The translations under genes and the position numbers were made by a program. From Nitrospira japonica (GTDB taxonomy: Bacteria; Nitrospirota; Thermodesulfovibrionia; Thermodesulfovibrionales; SM23-35): a DNA stretch of 64,000 nt. The DNA is taken from contig DYFC01000054.1 in NCBI GenBank assembly GCA_020725385.1, positions 58,555-122,554 of the forward strand, given 5' to 3'. The notes beneath the pieces were generated by a model. The model was not told where the DNA came from and did no database searches. It saw only the letters and a program-made list of their open reading frames with translations. Below, in pieces: positions 10,124-20,671 of this stretch. Within the stretch, counting starts at the first letter, position 1; each line of letters begins with the position of its first letter.

Positions 10124-11237
10124 AAATAAACTCGTCTACATGAGCCTCAAGGTTTTCATTTATCACAGGAAAATCTTTAGTGTTTTCAAAATTTTCAACA
10201 ATAGGCATAAATGTTTTTAATAGGTTCTCTTTATTGAAAGATTTTAAGAGTCTTATAAAATCTGTTACACTTCCAAAATTTTCGATAAAATCTTCTTTCG
10301 ATTCCAAACCTTCCAAAAATCCTTTTAATGTTGCTTTAAGGCAATCAATGTCAGCCCATACGATATTTCCTGTGCCATCTATTTTGTCCAGCCTCATTTG
10401 AATGGATAAATGTAGTAGAAAATAAAACAATCCAATTACAGGATTAAGATTCCCGGATTCATCGGATCCCATAAAAGGCTCATAACCACGAACTGTTGTT
10501 AATTTTACAGAAACATTATTTTTGATTTCAATTTGATTCTTTTCATCTTTCAAGTTAATTTTAGCAACAAAATCGCCTGCTGCATGGTGCCATGGATATA
10601 TTAGTCTGAAATTATTTACGTCGTAATATAAGGTAAGTATCATAGCTGATTGGCGATAAAGCTCATAAGATTGTTCGTTAGAAAGGAGGCTTTCGCCTTT
10701 GCCATACTCCCAGAATTTCACTTTGCTCTTGCCGTCTTTTATTTCAGAGATGTGAAATTCATGATAATCTTCAAACCACTCTTCAACAAGAAAAACCATA
10801 GCATCATTTTCATCGAGGGAATAAGGTTCAGGAATATATTTAAAATTAAATTTGTTAAGCAGCATTTCAAGAATTGCAAATTCTTTTTTAAGAGAATCTT
10901 TTCCTGTTTCTGTTATCGCGACGTTAAGGCCGAATTTAATTCTATTTTCATTAAAAAAAATTTCCAGGCTTGCTGGGTGATAAAGAGCACCATGTTTTTC
11001 GGTTCTCACAATAATTTTCTGAATCTCATTTAGTTTTATTTCGGTGCGGACCGCTTTATTTATTGAAGAGATGATAGAAGAATATTTGTTTTTTAAAAGG
11101 AAATTCTTAATTGAATCGAAGTATGTTTTGTATGAAGTTTTTAACGGGTCTCCTTCCAACGGGAAATCAAGTTTTTTTTCGTCAATCGGAATATCTCCGG
11201 CTGGAGATGCAACAAGGAACTTTATTTCAGGAATCAT
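10098..11237 (-). CDS. Hypothetical protein (379 aa), dsr-locus associated
   Basis: Long ORF, 4-bp overlap with upstream gene 11234-12310 on same strand. Confidence 0.6.
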   Translation of the reverse strand: MIPEIKFLVASPAGDIPIDEKKLDFPLEGDPLKTSYKTYFDSIKNFLLKNKYSSIISSINKAVRTEIKLNEIQKIIVRTEKHGALYHPASLEIFFNENRIKFGLNVAITETGKDSLKKEFAILEMLLNKFNFKYIPEPYSLDENDAMVFLVEEWFEDYHEFHISEIKDGKSKVKFWEYGKGESLLSNEQSYELYRQSAMILTLYYDVNNFRLIYPWHHAAGDFVAKINLKDEKNQIEIKNNVSVKLTTVRGYEPFMGSDESGNLNPVIGLFYFLLHLSIQMRLDKIDGTGNIVWADIDCLKATLKGFLEGLESKEDFIENFGSVTDFIRLLKSFNKENLLKTFMPIVENFENTKDFPVINENLEAHVDEFIFTLETFLQ

Positions 11238-12310
11238 TGTCTTGATATTTTCGAAATAGCTTCTTTCACTATCCCGGAAATTGTTGTTTCCTGAAGGCTT
11301 CCATTGTGCCAGATGGAGACACTTGTTTGATCATCTTCAAGATTTCTTAATTTATCAATAACATCATTAAATCCTATGTTTCCAAGTGCCCAAGCAGCAT
11401 AACCACGAACAGCAGGATCTTCGTCATCAAGAAAGGAAGTTAGAGCGCGAAAGGAGTATTTTACAAGCCCTGGTTCAACTTCGGCAATTTTACCGATAGC
11501 CCACGAAACCTGTTTTCTGAAGTTTTTTTGTACTAAGAATGACAAAAGTGGCTTGGTGAATTCACCGAACATATCTGGAAGATTGCTTATAATTGAACCA
11601 ATTGTTTCCAATGCACCCCATGCAGATGCTCCGGGATAAGCTGCGCTTTGAAGAAGGTTATTTATAAATTTATTTACAATATCGGGTTTTTTTTTAGCAA
11701 CATTTTTACAGATAAATCCAAGAATGTTTATAATCTTCCAGCGAAGATTTTCATCAGGAGTATAAAGCATTTTTTGTAATTCTTTTATTACACGACTATC
11801 TTCTTTTGCAAGACTCGCGAGTTCTTCTAAACTGTTTTTTCTGACGTATTCCTGAACTTTTTCTTTTGAGAAATTTTCTGAACGCAGACTTGTTTTAGGC
11901 ATGGGCTGCAAAATTTTTGTTTTTTCTTTAATTTTTTCTTCTGTTGTTTCACGAAATTCATCGTGAAGTCTTACAAAAACAAGAGCACCTCTGACATAAC
12001 GGTCGTGATAGAATTTTTCCGGGATTACCTTGTGAGTTGTAATATCATAATTGCCTATGACCGCATCATCATAATCCTGACCGTATGACAGTGAAAATGC
12101 AAAATAATCATCGTCATTGCATGCAAATAATAAAGCTTCGATAAAAGCAGAACCCATATTATGGCCGGTAATATCGAATGCATATACCGCGCTGCAATGC
12201 TCGCAGACGCCAAGAGGGTATTCAAGTATTTTTCTACCAAGTTGTTCTTTCGGTGGTTCTAAAGTATGGTAGCAGAAAGGACATCTTAATTCTTCCGGAG
12301 TTGCTTTCAT
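11234..12310 (-). CDS. HEAT-repeat protein with N-terminal CxxC...CxxC zinc-ribbon-like segment
   Basis: RCPFCYHTLEPP...GVCEHCSAVYAFD; HEAT-like DDEDPAVRGYAAWALGNIGFNDVIDKLRNLEDD. Confidence 0.65.
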   Translation of the reverse strand: MKATPEELRCPFCYHTLEPPKEQLGRKILEYPLGVCEHCSAVYAFDITGHNMGSAFIEALLFACNDDDYFAFSLSYGQDYDDAVIGNYDITTHKVIPEKFYHDRYVRGALVFVRLHDEFRETTEEKIKEKTKILQPMPKTSLRSENFSKEKVQEYVRKNSLEELASLAKEDSRVIKELQKMLYTPDENLRWKIINILGFICKNVAKKKPDIVNKFINNLLQSAAYPGASAWGALETIGSIISNLPDMFGEFTKPLLSFLVQKNFRKQVSWAIGKIAEVEPGLVKYSFRALTSFLDDEDPAVRGYAAWALGNIGFNDVIDKLRNLEDDQTSVSIWHNGSLQETTISGIVKEAISKISRQ

Positions 12311-12497
12311 TATTCTTTCCTCAGTATAATATTAGACTTTTTGCTCCTTATATTATATTCTATAGAGCTAAAAATTTTCTTACCCAACCGGAATGAATTT
12401 ATGTAATCTATCAAATATATTCTTGACTTTTATTAAAAAGCATAGATATTGTAAATCTTTGAAGAGAAATAATTTAGAATCAGGGAAAGGAGAATAG

Positions 12498-12740
12498 ATG
12501 CCGATTTACGAATTCAAATGTTTAAAATGTGGACACATATTTGAACTTTTAAAATTAAAGAAAGACAGTGAAAAAGCTTCAATGAAGTGCCCCGAGTGTA
12601 ATGCGGAAGAGATTGAAAGAGTATTAAGTGTTGTAAGCTATGTAAAAGCACCCGAGGGTAGAAAAACAAAAAGGACAATGAAAAGCTGCGGTAGTGGTAC
12701 CTGTGCTACTTTTGAAGTGCCGGGACCAAGCCGGAGATGA
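12498..12740 (+). CDS. FmdB-family zinc ribbon protein
   Basis: [18 protein letters not shown]...[16 protein letters not shown]. Confidence 0.88.
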   Translation: MPIYEFKCLKCGHIFELLKLKKDSEKASMKCPECNAEEIERVLSVVSYVKAPEGRKTKRTMKSCGSGTCATFEVPGPSRR

Positions 12741-14134
12741 TAAGTTCTCCACGAATTATAATTGCTGGACTTGGAGGGGATACAGGAAAGACAGCAATCA
12801 GCGTTGGCTTATGCCATTACTGGCAGAAAAAAGGTATCAAGGTTATTCCATTTAAAAAAGGACCTGATTATATTGATATGGGATGGCTTGAGAGGGCAGC
12901 AAGACATCCTTGTTATAATCTTGACCTTTTTATGATGAATAAAGAACAGGTACTCACTTCATTTGCTATACATTCAGCAGAAGCTAATGGTATCGCAGTC
13001 ATAGAAGGTAATAGAGGTCTTTACGATGGAATGGATATAGAAGGCAGTGTAAGTACTGCCGAGGTTGCAAAATTAATCAAATCTCCTGTTATTTTAATAG
13101 TTGACTGTACAAAGGTAACCCGAACGGTTTCAGCTATTGTATTTGGATGTCAGATGTTTGATAAGGATGTTTCAATAAAGGGGGTAATTCTTAACAAACT
13201 TGCCACTTCAAGGCATGAAGATATAATTAAGAAAAGTATTGAATATTATTGTAAAATACCTGTTATAGGAGGAATTCCAAAATTAAAAGATGTTACTTTT
13301 CCAGGGAGGCATCTTGGATTGGTTCCGCCACAGGAACACCCGCAGGCTGAAGAAGCTATTGAAACATCATCTGACATAGTTTCAAAGTATTTAGACATCG
13401 ATTTAATACTCGATATTGCTAAAGATTCACCTTCAATAGATTTTACTCCGAAAGAACAAATTGAACCAATAAAAAAGAAAGCAAGAATAGGCATTATAAA
13501 AGATTCTGCTTTTCAGTTTTATTATCCCGAGAATATAAATTCCTTAAGGATTGAAGGAGCTGAAATTGTTGAATTCAGTGCTTTGAGAGATAGACTTCCA
13601 TCTGAATTGGATGCTCTTTATATAGGTGGTGGCTTCCCGGAGACACATGCCGAACAATTAGCAGAAAATAAAGAATTAAGAAGATCAATAAGAGAAGCCG
13701 CTTTTCAAGGATTACCTATATATGCAGAATGTGGCGGTTTAATGTACCTCTGTGAAGAACTTATCTGGAATGAAAAGCATTATCCTATGGCAGGCGTATT
13801 CCCTATAACCATCGGGGTTAGCAAAAAACCGCAGGGACATGGTTATGCCGAAGTTCTTGTGACAGGGAGAAATCCATTTTTTAGAACCGGAAGTATTTTG
13901 AGGGGACATGAATTCCATTATTCATATGTTCTGGAAATAAAAGATGAAAAGGTTTTTTCTTTTGTATTTAAATTAAATAAAGGCAACGGAGTTGTTAAAG
14001 GCTTTGATGGTTTATACAGGGAAAAAACACTCGCAACCTATGTGCATTTACATTCCTACGGAACTTCTGAATGGGCAAAAGGCTTGGTAACTGCGGGTGA
14101 AAATAATAGAAAAAAAAATATTATCAGTAAATAA
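12737..14134 (+). CDS. dsrN: Cobyrinic acid a,c-diamide synthase family, DsrN-type (siroheme amidation)
   Basis: [18 protein letters not shown]...[17 protein letters not shown]-terminal class I glutamine amidotransferase [13 protein letters not shown]; position inside dsr locus. Confidence 0.88.
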   Translation: MISSPRIIIAGLGGDTGKTAISVGLCHYWQKKGIKVIPFKKGPDYIDMGWLERAARHPCYNLDLFMMNKEQVLTSFAIHSAEANGIAVIEGNRGLYDGMDIEGSVSTAEVAKLIKSPVILIVDCTKVTRTVSAIVFGCQMFDKDVSIKGVILNKLATSRHEDIIKKSIEYYCKIPVIGGIPKLKDVTFPGRHLGLVPPQEHPQAEEAIETSSDIVSKYLDIDLILDIAKDSPSIDFTPKEQIEPIKKKARIGIIKDSAFQFYYPENINSLRIEGAEIVEFSALRDRLPSELDALYIGGGFPETHAEQLAENKELRRSIREAAFQGLPIYAECGGLMYLCEELIWNEKHYPMAGVFPITIGVSKKPQGHGYAEVLVTGRNPFFRTGSILRGHEFHYSYVLEIKDEKVFSFVFKLNKGNGVVKGFDGLYREKTLATYVHLHSYGTSEWAKGLVTAGENNRKKNIISK

Positions 14135-14311
14135 AATTTTTTTATTTGACCATCTGTATGTCTTTGTATTAAGTTGTATAACCCATTCAAAAGGAAATCA
14201 TTATTATATTTTATTCTATTGAAAGACATAAGAATTATGTGTTAAGATACTCGGGCTGAAAATCAGGCATATTTTTCAACAAAATAAACCAAAGTAAAAG
14301 GAGGAACAAAA

Positions 14312-14647
14312 ATGCCGTATTTAGAATTTGAAGGACAGCAGTATGAGGTTGATGAGGATGGCTATCTTGTTGACTGGCAGGCATGGAAAGAAGGAATGGC
14401 TCAGGTTATGGCAGCTCAGGATGGCATAACACTCGGGAATGAACACTGGGAAATTATTAAATTTCTAAGAGAGTATTTCATCAAATTCCAGATTGCTCCG
14501 ATGATTAAGATCCTTGTCAAAGAGATTGGTAAAGCTTTTGGTCCGGAAAAAGGCAACACAAAATATCTTTATGAGTTATTCCCGGGCGGACCTGCAAAAC
14601 AGGCTTGTAGGTATGCCGGACTTCCTAAACCAACAGGTTGTGTATAG
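14312..14647 (+). CDS. dsrC: DsrC/TusE family sulfur carrier protein
   Basis: C-terminal GGPAKQACRYAGLPKPTGCV with both conserved Cys; LEFEGQQYEVDEDGYLVDWQAW. Confidence 0.96.
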   Translation: MPYLEFEGQQYEVDEDGYLVDWQAWKEGMAQVMAAQDGITLGNEHWEIIKFLREYFIKFQIAPMIKILVKEIGKAFGPEKGNTKYLYELFPGGPAKQACRYAGLPKPTGCV

Positions 14648-14658
14648 TTAGTATATTT

Positions 14659-14698
14659 GAAGAGCAGGAAGTTGAAATTTCCTTGCCTCCTGCTCTTC
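14659..14698 (+). terminator. Stem-loop after dsrC
   Basis: GAAGAGCAGGA ... TCCTGCTCTTC, 11-bp perfect stem. Confidence 0.55.
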
Positions 14699-14779
14699 AT
14701 GTTTAAGATTTCTGAAAACACAATTCTTTCTTCGTTTTTACTATAACTGTAATGGCAAAAGGAGAAGTATAGACGGGAT

Positions 14780-15343
14780 ATGGGTTTTAAAGAAATTCTC
14801 TCAGAAAAAAAGCCTCTAATCGTTGAAAAATGGCTTGATGCTATTTTAAATAATTATCCTGCCGATGCTTCTAAGTTTTTTAAGAAGCAGAAAGATGGTT
14901 TCCGGAATCCTGTGGGCTATACTATTTCGACAAGCATTAAAGGTCTTTTTGATGAGATAATTGAAGACCCTGAATCAGAAAAAATATATCCTTATCTTGA
15001 TGATATTATGAAAATTAAGGCAGTTCAGGATTTCTCTCCTTCAAAAGCAGTCCAATTTATCTATCTTTTAAAGAAAATTATAAGAATAGAGCTCGACAAT
15101 GAAATCACACAAAAAAATCTCTCAAATGATTTGAAAATATTCGAAGACCAATTGGATAAACTTGCTCTTCTTGCCTTTGATATTTATATGCTTTGCAGGG
15201 AGAGAATTTTTGAAATCAGAGTAAAAGAACTTAAGAATATGTCATACAGACTTTTAAAAAGAGCAAATCTTGTCCGGGAATTAGAGGAACAAGAGTCTAA
15301 CTTTGCAGCTGAAACAGTATTAACTCAAAACATAAAGGGGTAA
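14780..15343 (+). CDS. RsbRD N-terminal-like domain protein preceding dsrM
   Basis: MGFKEILSEKKPLIVEKWLDAILNNYP...FSPSKAVQFIYLLKKIIRIEL, typical helical RsbRD_N pattern; 4 nt upstream of dsrM. Confidence 0.7.
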   Translation: MGFKEILSEKKPLIVEKWLDAILNNYPADASKFFKKQKDGFRNPVGYTISTSIKGLFDEIIEDPESEKIYPYLDDIMKIKAVQDFSPSKAVQFIYLLKKIIRIELDNEITQKNLSNDLKIFEDQLDKLALLAFDIYMLCRERIFEIRVKELKNMSYRLLKRANLVRELEEQESNFAAETVLTQNIKG

Positions 15344-15347
15344 GATT

Positions 15348-16340
15348 ATGGGAATTATATTTTCATTCTTCGCAGTTATTGCGCTAATTGTTATTGTGTT
15401 TATTGGCGTGCAGGGCGCCAATCTTCATTACCTGTTTGGCGTTGTTATTCCCTATGCAGCTTTCTTTATTTTTTTACTCGGTGTTATTTATCGTGTTTTG
15501 CAGTGGGGGCGTATCCCTGTTCCATTCAGAATACCTACAACCGCCGGACAGCAAAAGAGTCATCCATGGATTAAAACCAATCCAATTGACAACCCCTTTA
15601 CTGCAACAGGTGTTTTTATAAGAATGGCTTTTGAGGTTCTTTTGTTCCGTTCGCTTTTCCGGAATACTAAAGCAGAACTCAGAGACGGTCCTATTCTTTC
15701 ATATGGCTCAACAAAATGGTTATGGCTTGGCGGACTTGCATTTCACTATACTTTTCTAATTATTCTTACAAGACATCTTAGATTTTTCTTTGAACCGATT
15801 CCCGGCGTAATAAAAATAATAGAATCTCTTGATGGTTTCTTCCAGGTAGGTGCACCTGTACTTTATCTAACCGATTTGATATTTATCGCTGCTGTAACAT
15901 TTCTCTTTTTAAGAAGAGTGGTAATTCCACAAGTCAGATATATCTCTCTTGCGCAGGATTATTTCCCGTTATTCCTTATCTTTTCAATAGGTCTTACAGG
16001 TGTATTAATGAGATATTTTCTTAAAACAGATGTTGTTGGAATAAAAGAATTGACAATGGGTCTCGTGACATTCAAACCTGTAGTTCCAAAAGATATTAAT
16101 ATAATTTTTTATATACATCTTTTTCTTGTAAGTACCCTTTTTATATATTTCCCCATGAGTAAATTAATGCACATGGCAGGAGTTTTTCTTAGTCCAACAA
16201 GAAATCTTGCAAACAATAACCGGGCAGAAATGCATGTCAATCCATGGAATTATCCAGTTAAAGTTCACACATATGAAGAATATGAAAATGATTTCAGAGA
16301 TAAAATGAAAGCAGCTGGATTACCGGTAGAAAAGGAGTAA
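15348..16340 (+). CDS. dsrM: DsrM, membrane cytochrome b-like subunit of DsrMKJOP complex
   Basis: Multiple TM helices, His residues in TMs, followed by dsrK. Confidence 0.93.
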   Translation: MGIIFSFFAVIALIVIVFIGVQGANLHYLFGVVIPYAAFFIFLLGVIYRVLQWGRIPVPFRIPTTAGQQKSHPWIKTNPIDNPFTATGVFIRMAFEVLLFRSLFRNTKAELRDGPILSYGSTKWLWLGGLAFHYTFLIILTRHLRFFFEPIPGVIKIIESLDGFFQVGAPVLYLTDLIFIAAVTFLFLRRVVIPQVRYISLAQDYFPLFLIFSIGLTGVLMRYFLKTDVVGIKELTMGLVTFKPVVPKDINIIFYIHLFLVSTLFIYFPMSKLMHMAGVFLSPTRNLANNNRAEMHVNPWNYPVKVHTYEEYENDFRDKMKAAGLPVEKE

Positions 16341-16342
16341 AT

Positions 16343-17947
16343 ATGGCAAATCCAAAACCAGAAGAACTTGCAAAGATTGATTACCAGCCTCCAAAAACAG
16401 GATGGATGGATACACCGACTGTTTTCAAGCCCGGTATCTTTCCATATGCATGCAAACCAAAGTCCCTTGAAACTGTCGGGTTCCCCAATCCCAGGCAATG
16501 GTCAGTAAAGGATGAAGACTGGAAGCTTCCTCCAAACTGGCAGGAAATATTCATTGAAGGACTTAGAGAAAGGGTAAGCAAATACCGCTCTTTCAGGCTT
16601 TTTCTCGATATTTGTGTAAGATGCGGTGCATGCGCAGACAAATGTCACTTTTTCATCGGCGGTGGCGACCCCAAAAACATGCCTGTATTAAGGGGTGAAC
16701 TCTTAAGATCAGTCTATAGAAAATATTGCACCACTACAGGCAGAATTATGGGTAAAATAGCCGGTGCAAGAGACCTTACTACAGATGTACTCAAAGAAAT
16801 ATGGTATTACGCATTTCAATGTACCGAATGCAGACGTTGCTCTCTTTTCTGTCCATATGGTATTGACACTGCTGAAATTACTATACTCGCAAGAGAACTG
16901 CTTAATCTCTTAGGTTTAAATATTGAATGGATCGCTGGTCCTGTTGCAAATTGCTGGCTTACAGGTAATCATTTAGGACTCCAACCTCATACAATTAAAG
17001 ATGCATTTGATATGTTTTGCGATGATATAGAAACAATAACCGGAATTAGGGTAACTCCTACATTTAATCGTAAGGGTGCAGAAATACTTTTTGTAATCCC
17101 TTCAGGAAGTATGTTTGCTGACCCAGGGACTTTTACATGTATGGGAGAATTGTTACTACTGCATGAACTTGGATTAGATTATACATGGAGTACTTTTGCA
17201 TCAGAAGGCGGAGATTTTGGTTTCTTTACAACAAATGAGATGGCAAAAAGACTTCATGCAAAGATTTATGAGGAGGCAAAAAGACTAAAAGTTAAGTGGA
17301 TTATGGGTGGTGAATGTGGCCATATGTGGAGAGTTTGGCACCAATATCATAATACATGGTATGGTCCTGTAGATTTTCTCGAGGAGCCGGTCTCTCCGAT
17401 TACTGGAACTAAATTTGAGAATGCAAAATCAAATAAAACAATACATATATGTGAATTTACTGCAGATTTAATAAAACATGGTAAACTAAATTTTGATAAA
17501 AGTAGAAATGACAATTTAATAGTAACATTCCATGATTCATGCAATGTATCAAGAGGAATGGGAATGTTTGAAGAACCGAGATATATTATTCAAAATGTGT
17601 GCAATAATTTCTATGAAATGCCTCCTCAAACAATACGCGAACAAACGTTCTGTTGCGGAAGCGGTGCTGGATTAAATGCCTCGGAAAATATGGAGAGCAG
17701 ATTAAGAGGAGGTTTACCAAGAGCAAATGCTGTTAAATATGTTGCAAAAAAATACGGGGTAAACATGCTTGCATGCATCTGTGCTATTGACAGAGCTGCA
17801 CTTCCTCCTCTTATGGATTACTGGGTGCCGGGAGTTCGTGTTACAGGTGTTCATGAGATGGTTGCAAATGCATTAATTTGTAAAGGAGAGAAGAAGCGAA
17901 CGACGAATTTACGCGGTGAGCCACTCCCGGGAATGGAGGGTGAATAA
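16343..17947 (+). CDS. dsrK: DsrK, HdrD-like iron-sulfur subunit
   Basis: CVRCGACADKCHFFIGGGDPKNMP, CTECRRCSLFCPYG, CCG-type FCCGSGAGLNA. Confidence 0.95.
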   Translation: MANPKPEELAKIDYQPPKTGWMDTPTVFKPGIFPYACKPKSLETVGFPNPRQWSVKDEDWKLPPNWQEIFIEGLRERVSKYRSFRLFLDICVRCGACADKCHFFIGGGDPKNMPVLRGELLRSVYRKYCTTTGRIMGKIAGARDLTTDVLKEIWYYAFQCTECRRCSLFCPYGIDTAEITILARELLNLLGLNIEWIAGPVANCWLTGNHLGLQPHTIKDAFDMFCDDIETITGIRVTPTFNRKGAEILFVIPSGSMFADPGTFTCMGELLLLHELGLDYTWSTFASEGGDFGFFTTNEMAKRLHAKIYEEAKRLKVKWIMGGECGHMWRVWHQYHNTWYGPVDFLEEPVSPITGTKFENAKSNKTIHICEFTADLIKHGKLNFDKSRNDNLIVTFHDSCNVSRGMGMFEEPRYIIQNVCNNFYEMPPQTIREQTFCCGSGAGLNASENMESRLRGGLPRANAVKYVAKKYGVNMLACICAIDRAALPPLMDYWVPGVRVTGVHEMVANALICKGEKKRTTNLRGEPLPGMEGE

Positions 17948-17948
17948 G

Positions 17949-18353
17949 ATGTATAACGGTGGAAAAATAATCATAGGTCTGATTATTTTTGTCGGGCTAA
18001 TAGCTTTACCCTTTGTGTTTAGCGGTAAAGGTGCCTCCGCAAAACCTGAACCAAAGCTTGACACTCCCGAAATACTCAAACTGCCTGAAACAGAAAGAAA
18101 GTGTGTTGAATCAAAAGAATATATGAAAAGAGAACATATGAAATTACTTAATGAGTGGAGGGACTGGGTGGTTCGTGATGGGCTGACAATATATACATCT
18201 TCCAGCGGAAAACAATATACAATGAGCCTTCAGAATACATGTATGAAATGCCACTCTAATAAAACAAAATTCTGTGATGAATGTCATAATTATACGGCGG
18301 TTAAACCATATTGCTGGGATTGCCACATTAAGCCGAAGGAAAAGGAGTTATAA
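17949..18353 (+). CDS. dsrJ: DsrJ, periplasmic triheme cytochrome c
   Basis: N-terminal TM anchor and three CxxCH motifs (CMKCH, CDECH, CWDCH); start at ATG 17949 preferred over ORF-track 17916. Confidence 0.93.
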   Translation: MYNGGKIIIGLIIFVGLIALPFVFSGKGASAKPEPKLDTPEILKLPETERKCVESKEYMKREHMKLLNEWRDWVVRDGLTIYTSSSGKQYTMSLQNTCMKCHSNKTKFCDECHNYTAVKPYCWDCHIKPKEKEL

Positions 18354-18355
18354 TT

Positions 18356-19144
18356 ATGGACAGAAGAGAATTTATAAAAATAGCCGGAATTTCATCCATC
18401 TTCGGATTGGGAGGCTTAACCGCTTTCGGAACATTGAAGGGAAAATTAGAAGCCTCGCAAACAGGTCCATCTCAGAACCCTCAAGCACTTAAAGCTAAAA
18501 GATGGGCACTTGTAATTGATACAACAAAATTCAAGACAGAAGAAGATTTTAAAAGATGTATTGATGCTTGCCACAAAGCTCATAACGTCCCACACATTAC
18601 GGATAATATAAAACATGAAATCAAATGGATGTGGACCGATACATATGAGCATGTATTTCCGGGCGTAGAGGATGAATATCTTGCAGAAAAAGTTAAAGAA
18701 ATGCCGATGCTCGTTTTATGCAATCATTGCGATAACCCTGCATGCGTTAGGGTTTGTCCTACAAAAGCAACTTTTAAAAGAAAAAGCGATGGAATTGTTA
18801 TGATGGATATGCATCGTTGTATCGGTTGTAGGTTCTGCATGGCAGCATGTCCTTATGGTGCAAGGAGCTTTAATTATAAAGACCCGAGACCATATATGAA
18901 AGAAGAAGACATGAATCCTGAATTTCCTACAAGAATGAAAGGTGTTGTGGAAAAATGCACATTCTGTTACGAGAGACTTGCTAAAGGGCTTATGCCTGCA
19001 TGTGTCGAGGCATCCAATGGTGCATTAATATTTGGTGATTTGGAAGACCCGAATTCCGAAGTCAGGAAGATCCTGAGCGAAAGACATAGTTATAGACGCA
19101 GACCTGAACTTGGAACACGGCCCAGTGTTTATTATTTATTTTAG
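18356..19144 (+). CDS. dsrO: DsrO, periplasmic ferredoxin-like subunit
   Basis: MDRREFIKIAGISSIFGLGG signal; CNHCDNPACVRVCPTKA, CIGCRFCMAACPYGARSF, CTFCYERLAKG. Confidence 0.95.
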   Translation: MDRREFIKIAGISSIFGLGGLTAFGTLKGKLEASQTGPSQNPQALKAKRWALVIDTTKFKTEEDFKRCIDACHKAHNVPHITDNIKHEIKWMWTDTYEHVFPGVEDEYLAEKVKEMPMLVLCNHCDNPACVRVCPTKATFKRKSDGIVMMDMHRCIGCRFCMAACPYGARSFNYKDPRPYMKEEDMNPEFPTRMKGVVEKCTFCYERLAKGLMPACVEASNGALIFGDLEDPNSEVRKILSERHSYRRRPELGTRPSVYYLF

Positions 19145-19153
19145 GAGGTTATA

Positions 19154-20341
19154 ATGCTCGAGAAAGCTATACAGGGAAGTTCAAGATACTGGGTATGGAT
19201 ATTATTTCTTTTATCCTTAATTGGTGCCGGAGTTATAGCCTATATTTACCAGTTCCAGAATGGATTAGGTGTAACAGGAATGAGCAGGGATGTATCGTGG
19301 GGACTTTACATCGGTCAGTTTACATTCCTTGTTGGTGTCGCAGCTTCCGGTGTTATGGTAGTGCTCCCTTATTATCTCCATCACTATAAGAAATTTGCCA
19401 GATTGACAATTTTGGGCGAATTTCTTGCAATTGCTGCTGTTATTATGTGTATGTTATTTATATTCGTTGATATGGGGCAACCATTACGTGTTCTGAATGT
19501 TCTCCTACATCCAACCCCGAATTCTGTCATGTTTTACGATATGTGTGTTCTTGCCGGTTACTTGATACTTAATCTTATCGTTGGTTGGACGGTTCTTGGC
19601 GCTGAAAGAAAAGATGTTCCTCCTCCAAAGTGGGTAAAACCAGTTATATACCTATCAATTGCATGGGCTCCTTCTATTCACACAGTTACAGCGTTCTTAT
19701 ACGCAGGTCTTCCGGGAAGACATTTCTGGCTTTCTGCAATTATGGCTGCGAGATTTCTTGCCTCGGCATTTGCTGGTGGCCCCGCGCTTTTAATTCTTCT
19801 TTGCCTAATTGTAAGAAAATATACAAAATTTGACCCTGGTAAGGAAGCGATTCAAGCTATCGGGAAAATTGTTACATATTGTATGTTGATCAATGTTTTC
19901 TTCCTCGGATTAGAATTCTTCACAGCTTTCTATAGTGGGATACCCGGACATATGCATTCCTTTATTTATCTTTATGCTGGGTTACACGGACATAGCCAGC
20001 TTGTTCCTGTTATGTGGATTTCATCAATACTTGCAGTAATAGCAATATTTCTTCTCATATTCCCGCAATTCAGGAAAAATGAAGGGCTTTTAGCTGTTGC
20101 CTGCGCAAGCACTTTTCTTTCATTATGGATTGACAAAGGCTTTGGGCTTGTTATCGGTGGATTTGTACCTAACCCAATGGAAAGAATTACCGAGTATTGG
20201 CCAACATTCCCTGAAACAGTTATCAGCATAGCTGTCTGGGCAGTTGGATTCCTTGTATTGACAATCCTATATAAAATTGCTGTATCTGTTAAAGAAGAAG
20301 TTGTTTTTGATAAATACGGTGAAAAACAGATTCAAGGTTAA
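19154..20341 (+). CDS. dsrP: DsrP, NrfD/PsrC-like membrane subunit
   Basis: Polytopic NrfD-like protein (GLYIGQFTFLVGVAASGVMVVLPYYLHHYKKF) following dsrO. Confidence 0.95.
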   Translation: MLEKAIQGSSRYWVWILFLLSLIGAGVIAYIYQFQNGLGVTGMSRDVSWGLYIGQFTFLVGVAASGVMVVLPYYLHHYKKFARLTILGEFLAIAAVIMCMLFIFVDMGQPLRVLNVLLHPTPNSVMFYDMCVLAGYLILNLIVGWTVLGAERKDVPPPKWVKPVIYLSIAWAPSIHTVTAFLYAGLPGRHFWLSAIMAARFLASAFAGGPALLILLCLIVRKYTKFDPGKEAIQAIGKIVTYCMLINVFFLGLEFFTAFYSGIPGHMHSFIYLYAGLHGHSQLVPVMWISSILAVIAIFLLIFPQFRKNEGLLAVACASTFLSLWIDKGFGLVIGGFVPNPMERITEYWPTFPETVISIAVWAVGFLVLTILYKIAVSVKEEVVFDKYGEKQIQG

Positions 20342-20417
20342 AATATATTGGATTTATTGATTTGCAATAGTAAATAATAAATTATCAGGCTAATAAAACC
20401 AAGGAGGTGAAAAAGAA

Positions 20418-20606
20418 GTGGGTGTTATTCCAATAGTAGATGTAAGCAAATGTGATGGTTGTGAAGAATGTGTAAACAATTGCCCAGTAGGTGTTTTCCA
20501 GATTACAAATGGAAAATCAGACCCTTATCAGGCAGATGCATGTGAAGGTTGTGAAACATGTGTTAGTGTTTGCCCGAATGGAGCTATTACACTAAAAGAG
20601 CAGTAA
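20418..20606 (+). CDS. 2[4Fe-4S] ferredoxin
   Basis: VDVSKCDGCEECVNNCPVGVF...CEGCETCVSVCPNGAI; GTG start with aaggaggtga RBS. Confidence 0.9.
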   Translation: MGVIPIVDVSKCDGCEECVNNCPVGVFQITNGKSDPYQADACEGCETCVSVCPNGAITLKEQ

Positions 20607-20635
20607 TTGTTATTAAACATGTTTCAATAAAAAGC

Positions 20636-20671
20636 AAAAAGGGGATGCCCGGCAAACGGCATCCCCTTTTT
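20636..20671 (+). terminator. Rho-independent terminator at end of the dsr operon
   Basis: AAAAAGGGGATGCC-CGGCAAAC-GGCATCCCCTTTTT. Confidence 0.9.

Noticed and set aside
17916-17948. Upstream start of dsrJ at 17916
   Set aside because: It overlaps the dsrK end and adds a hydrophilic MSHSREWRVNK before the membrane anchor; ATG 17949 is more plausible.
5676-20341. Oxidative (reverse) Dsr sulfur-oxidation locus
   Set aside because: dsrD is present and dsrEFH/dsrL are not seen; TusA is on the opposite strand and alone is not diagnostic.
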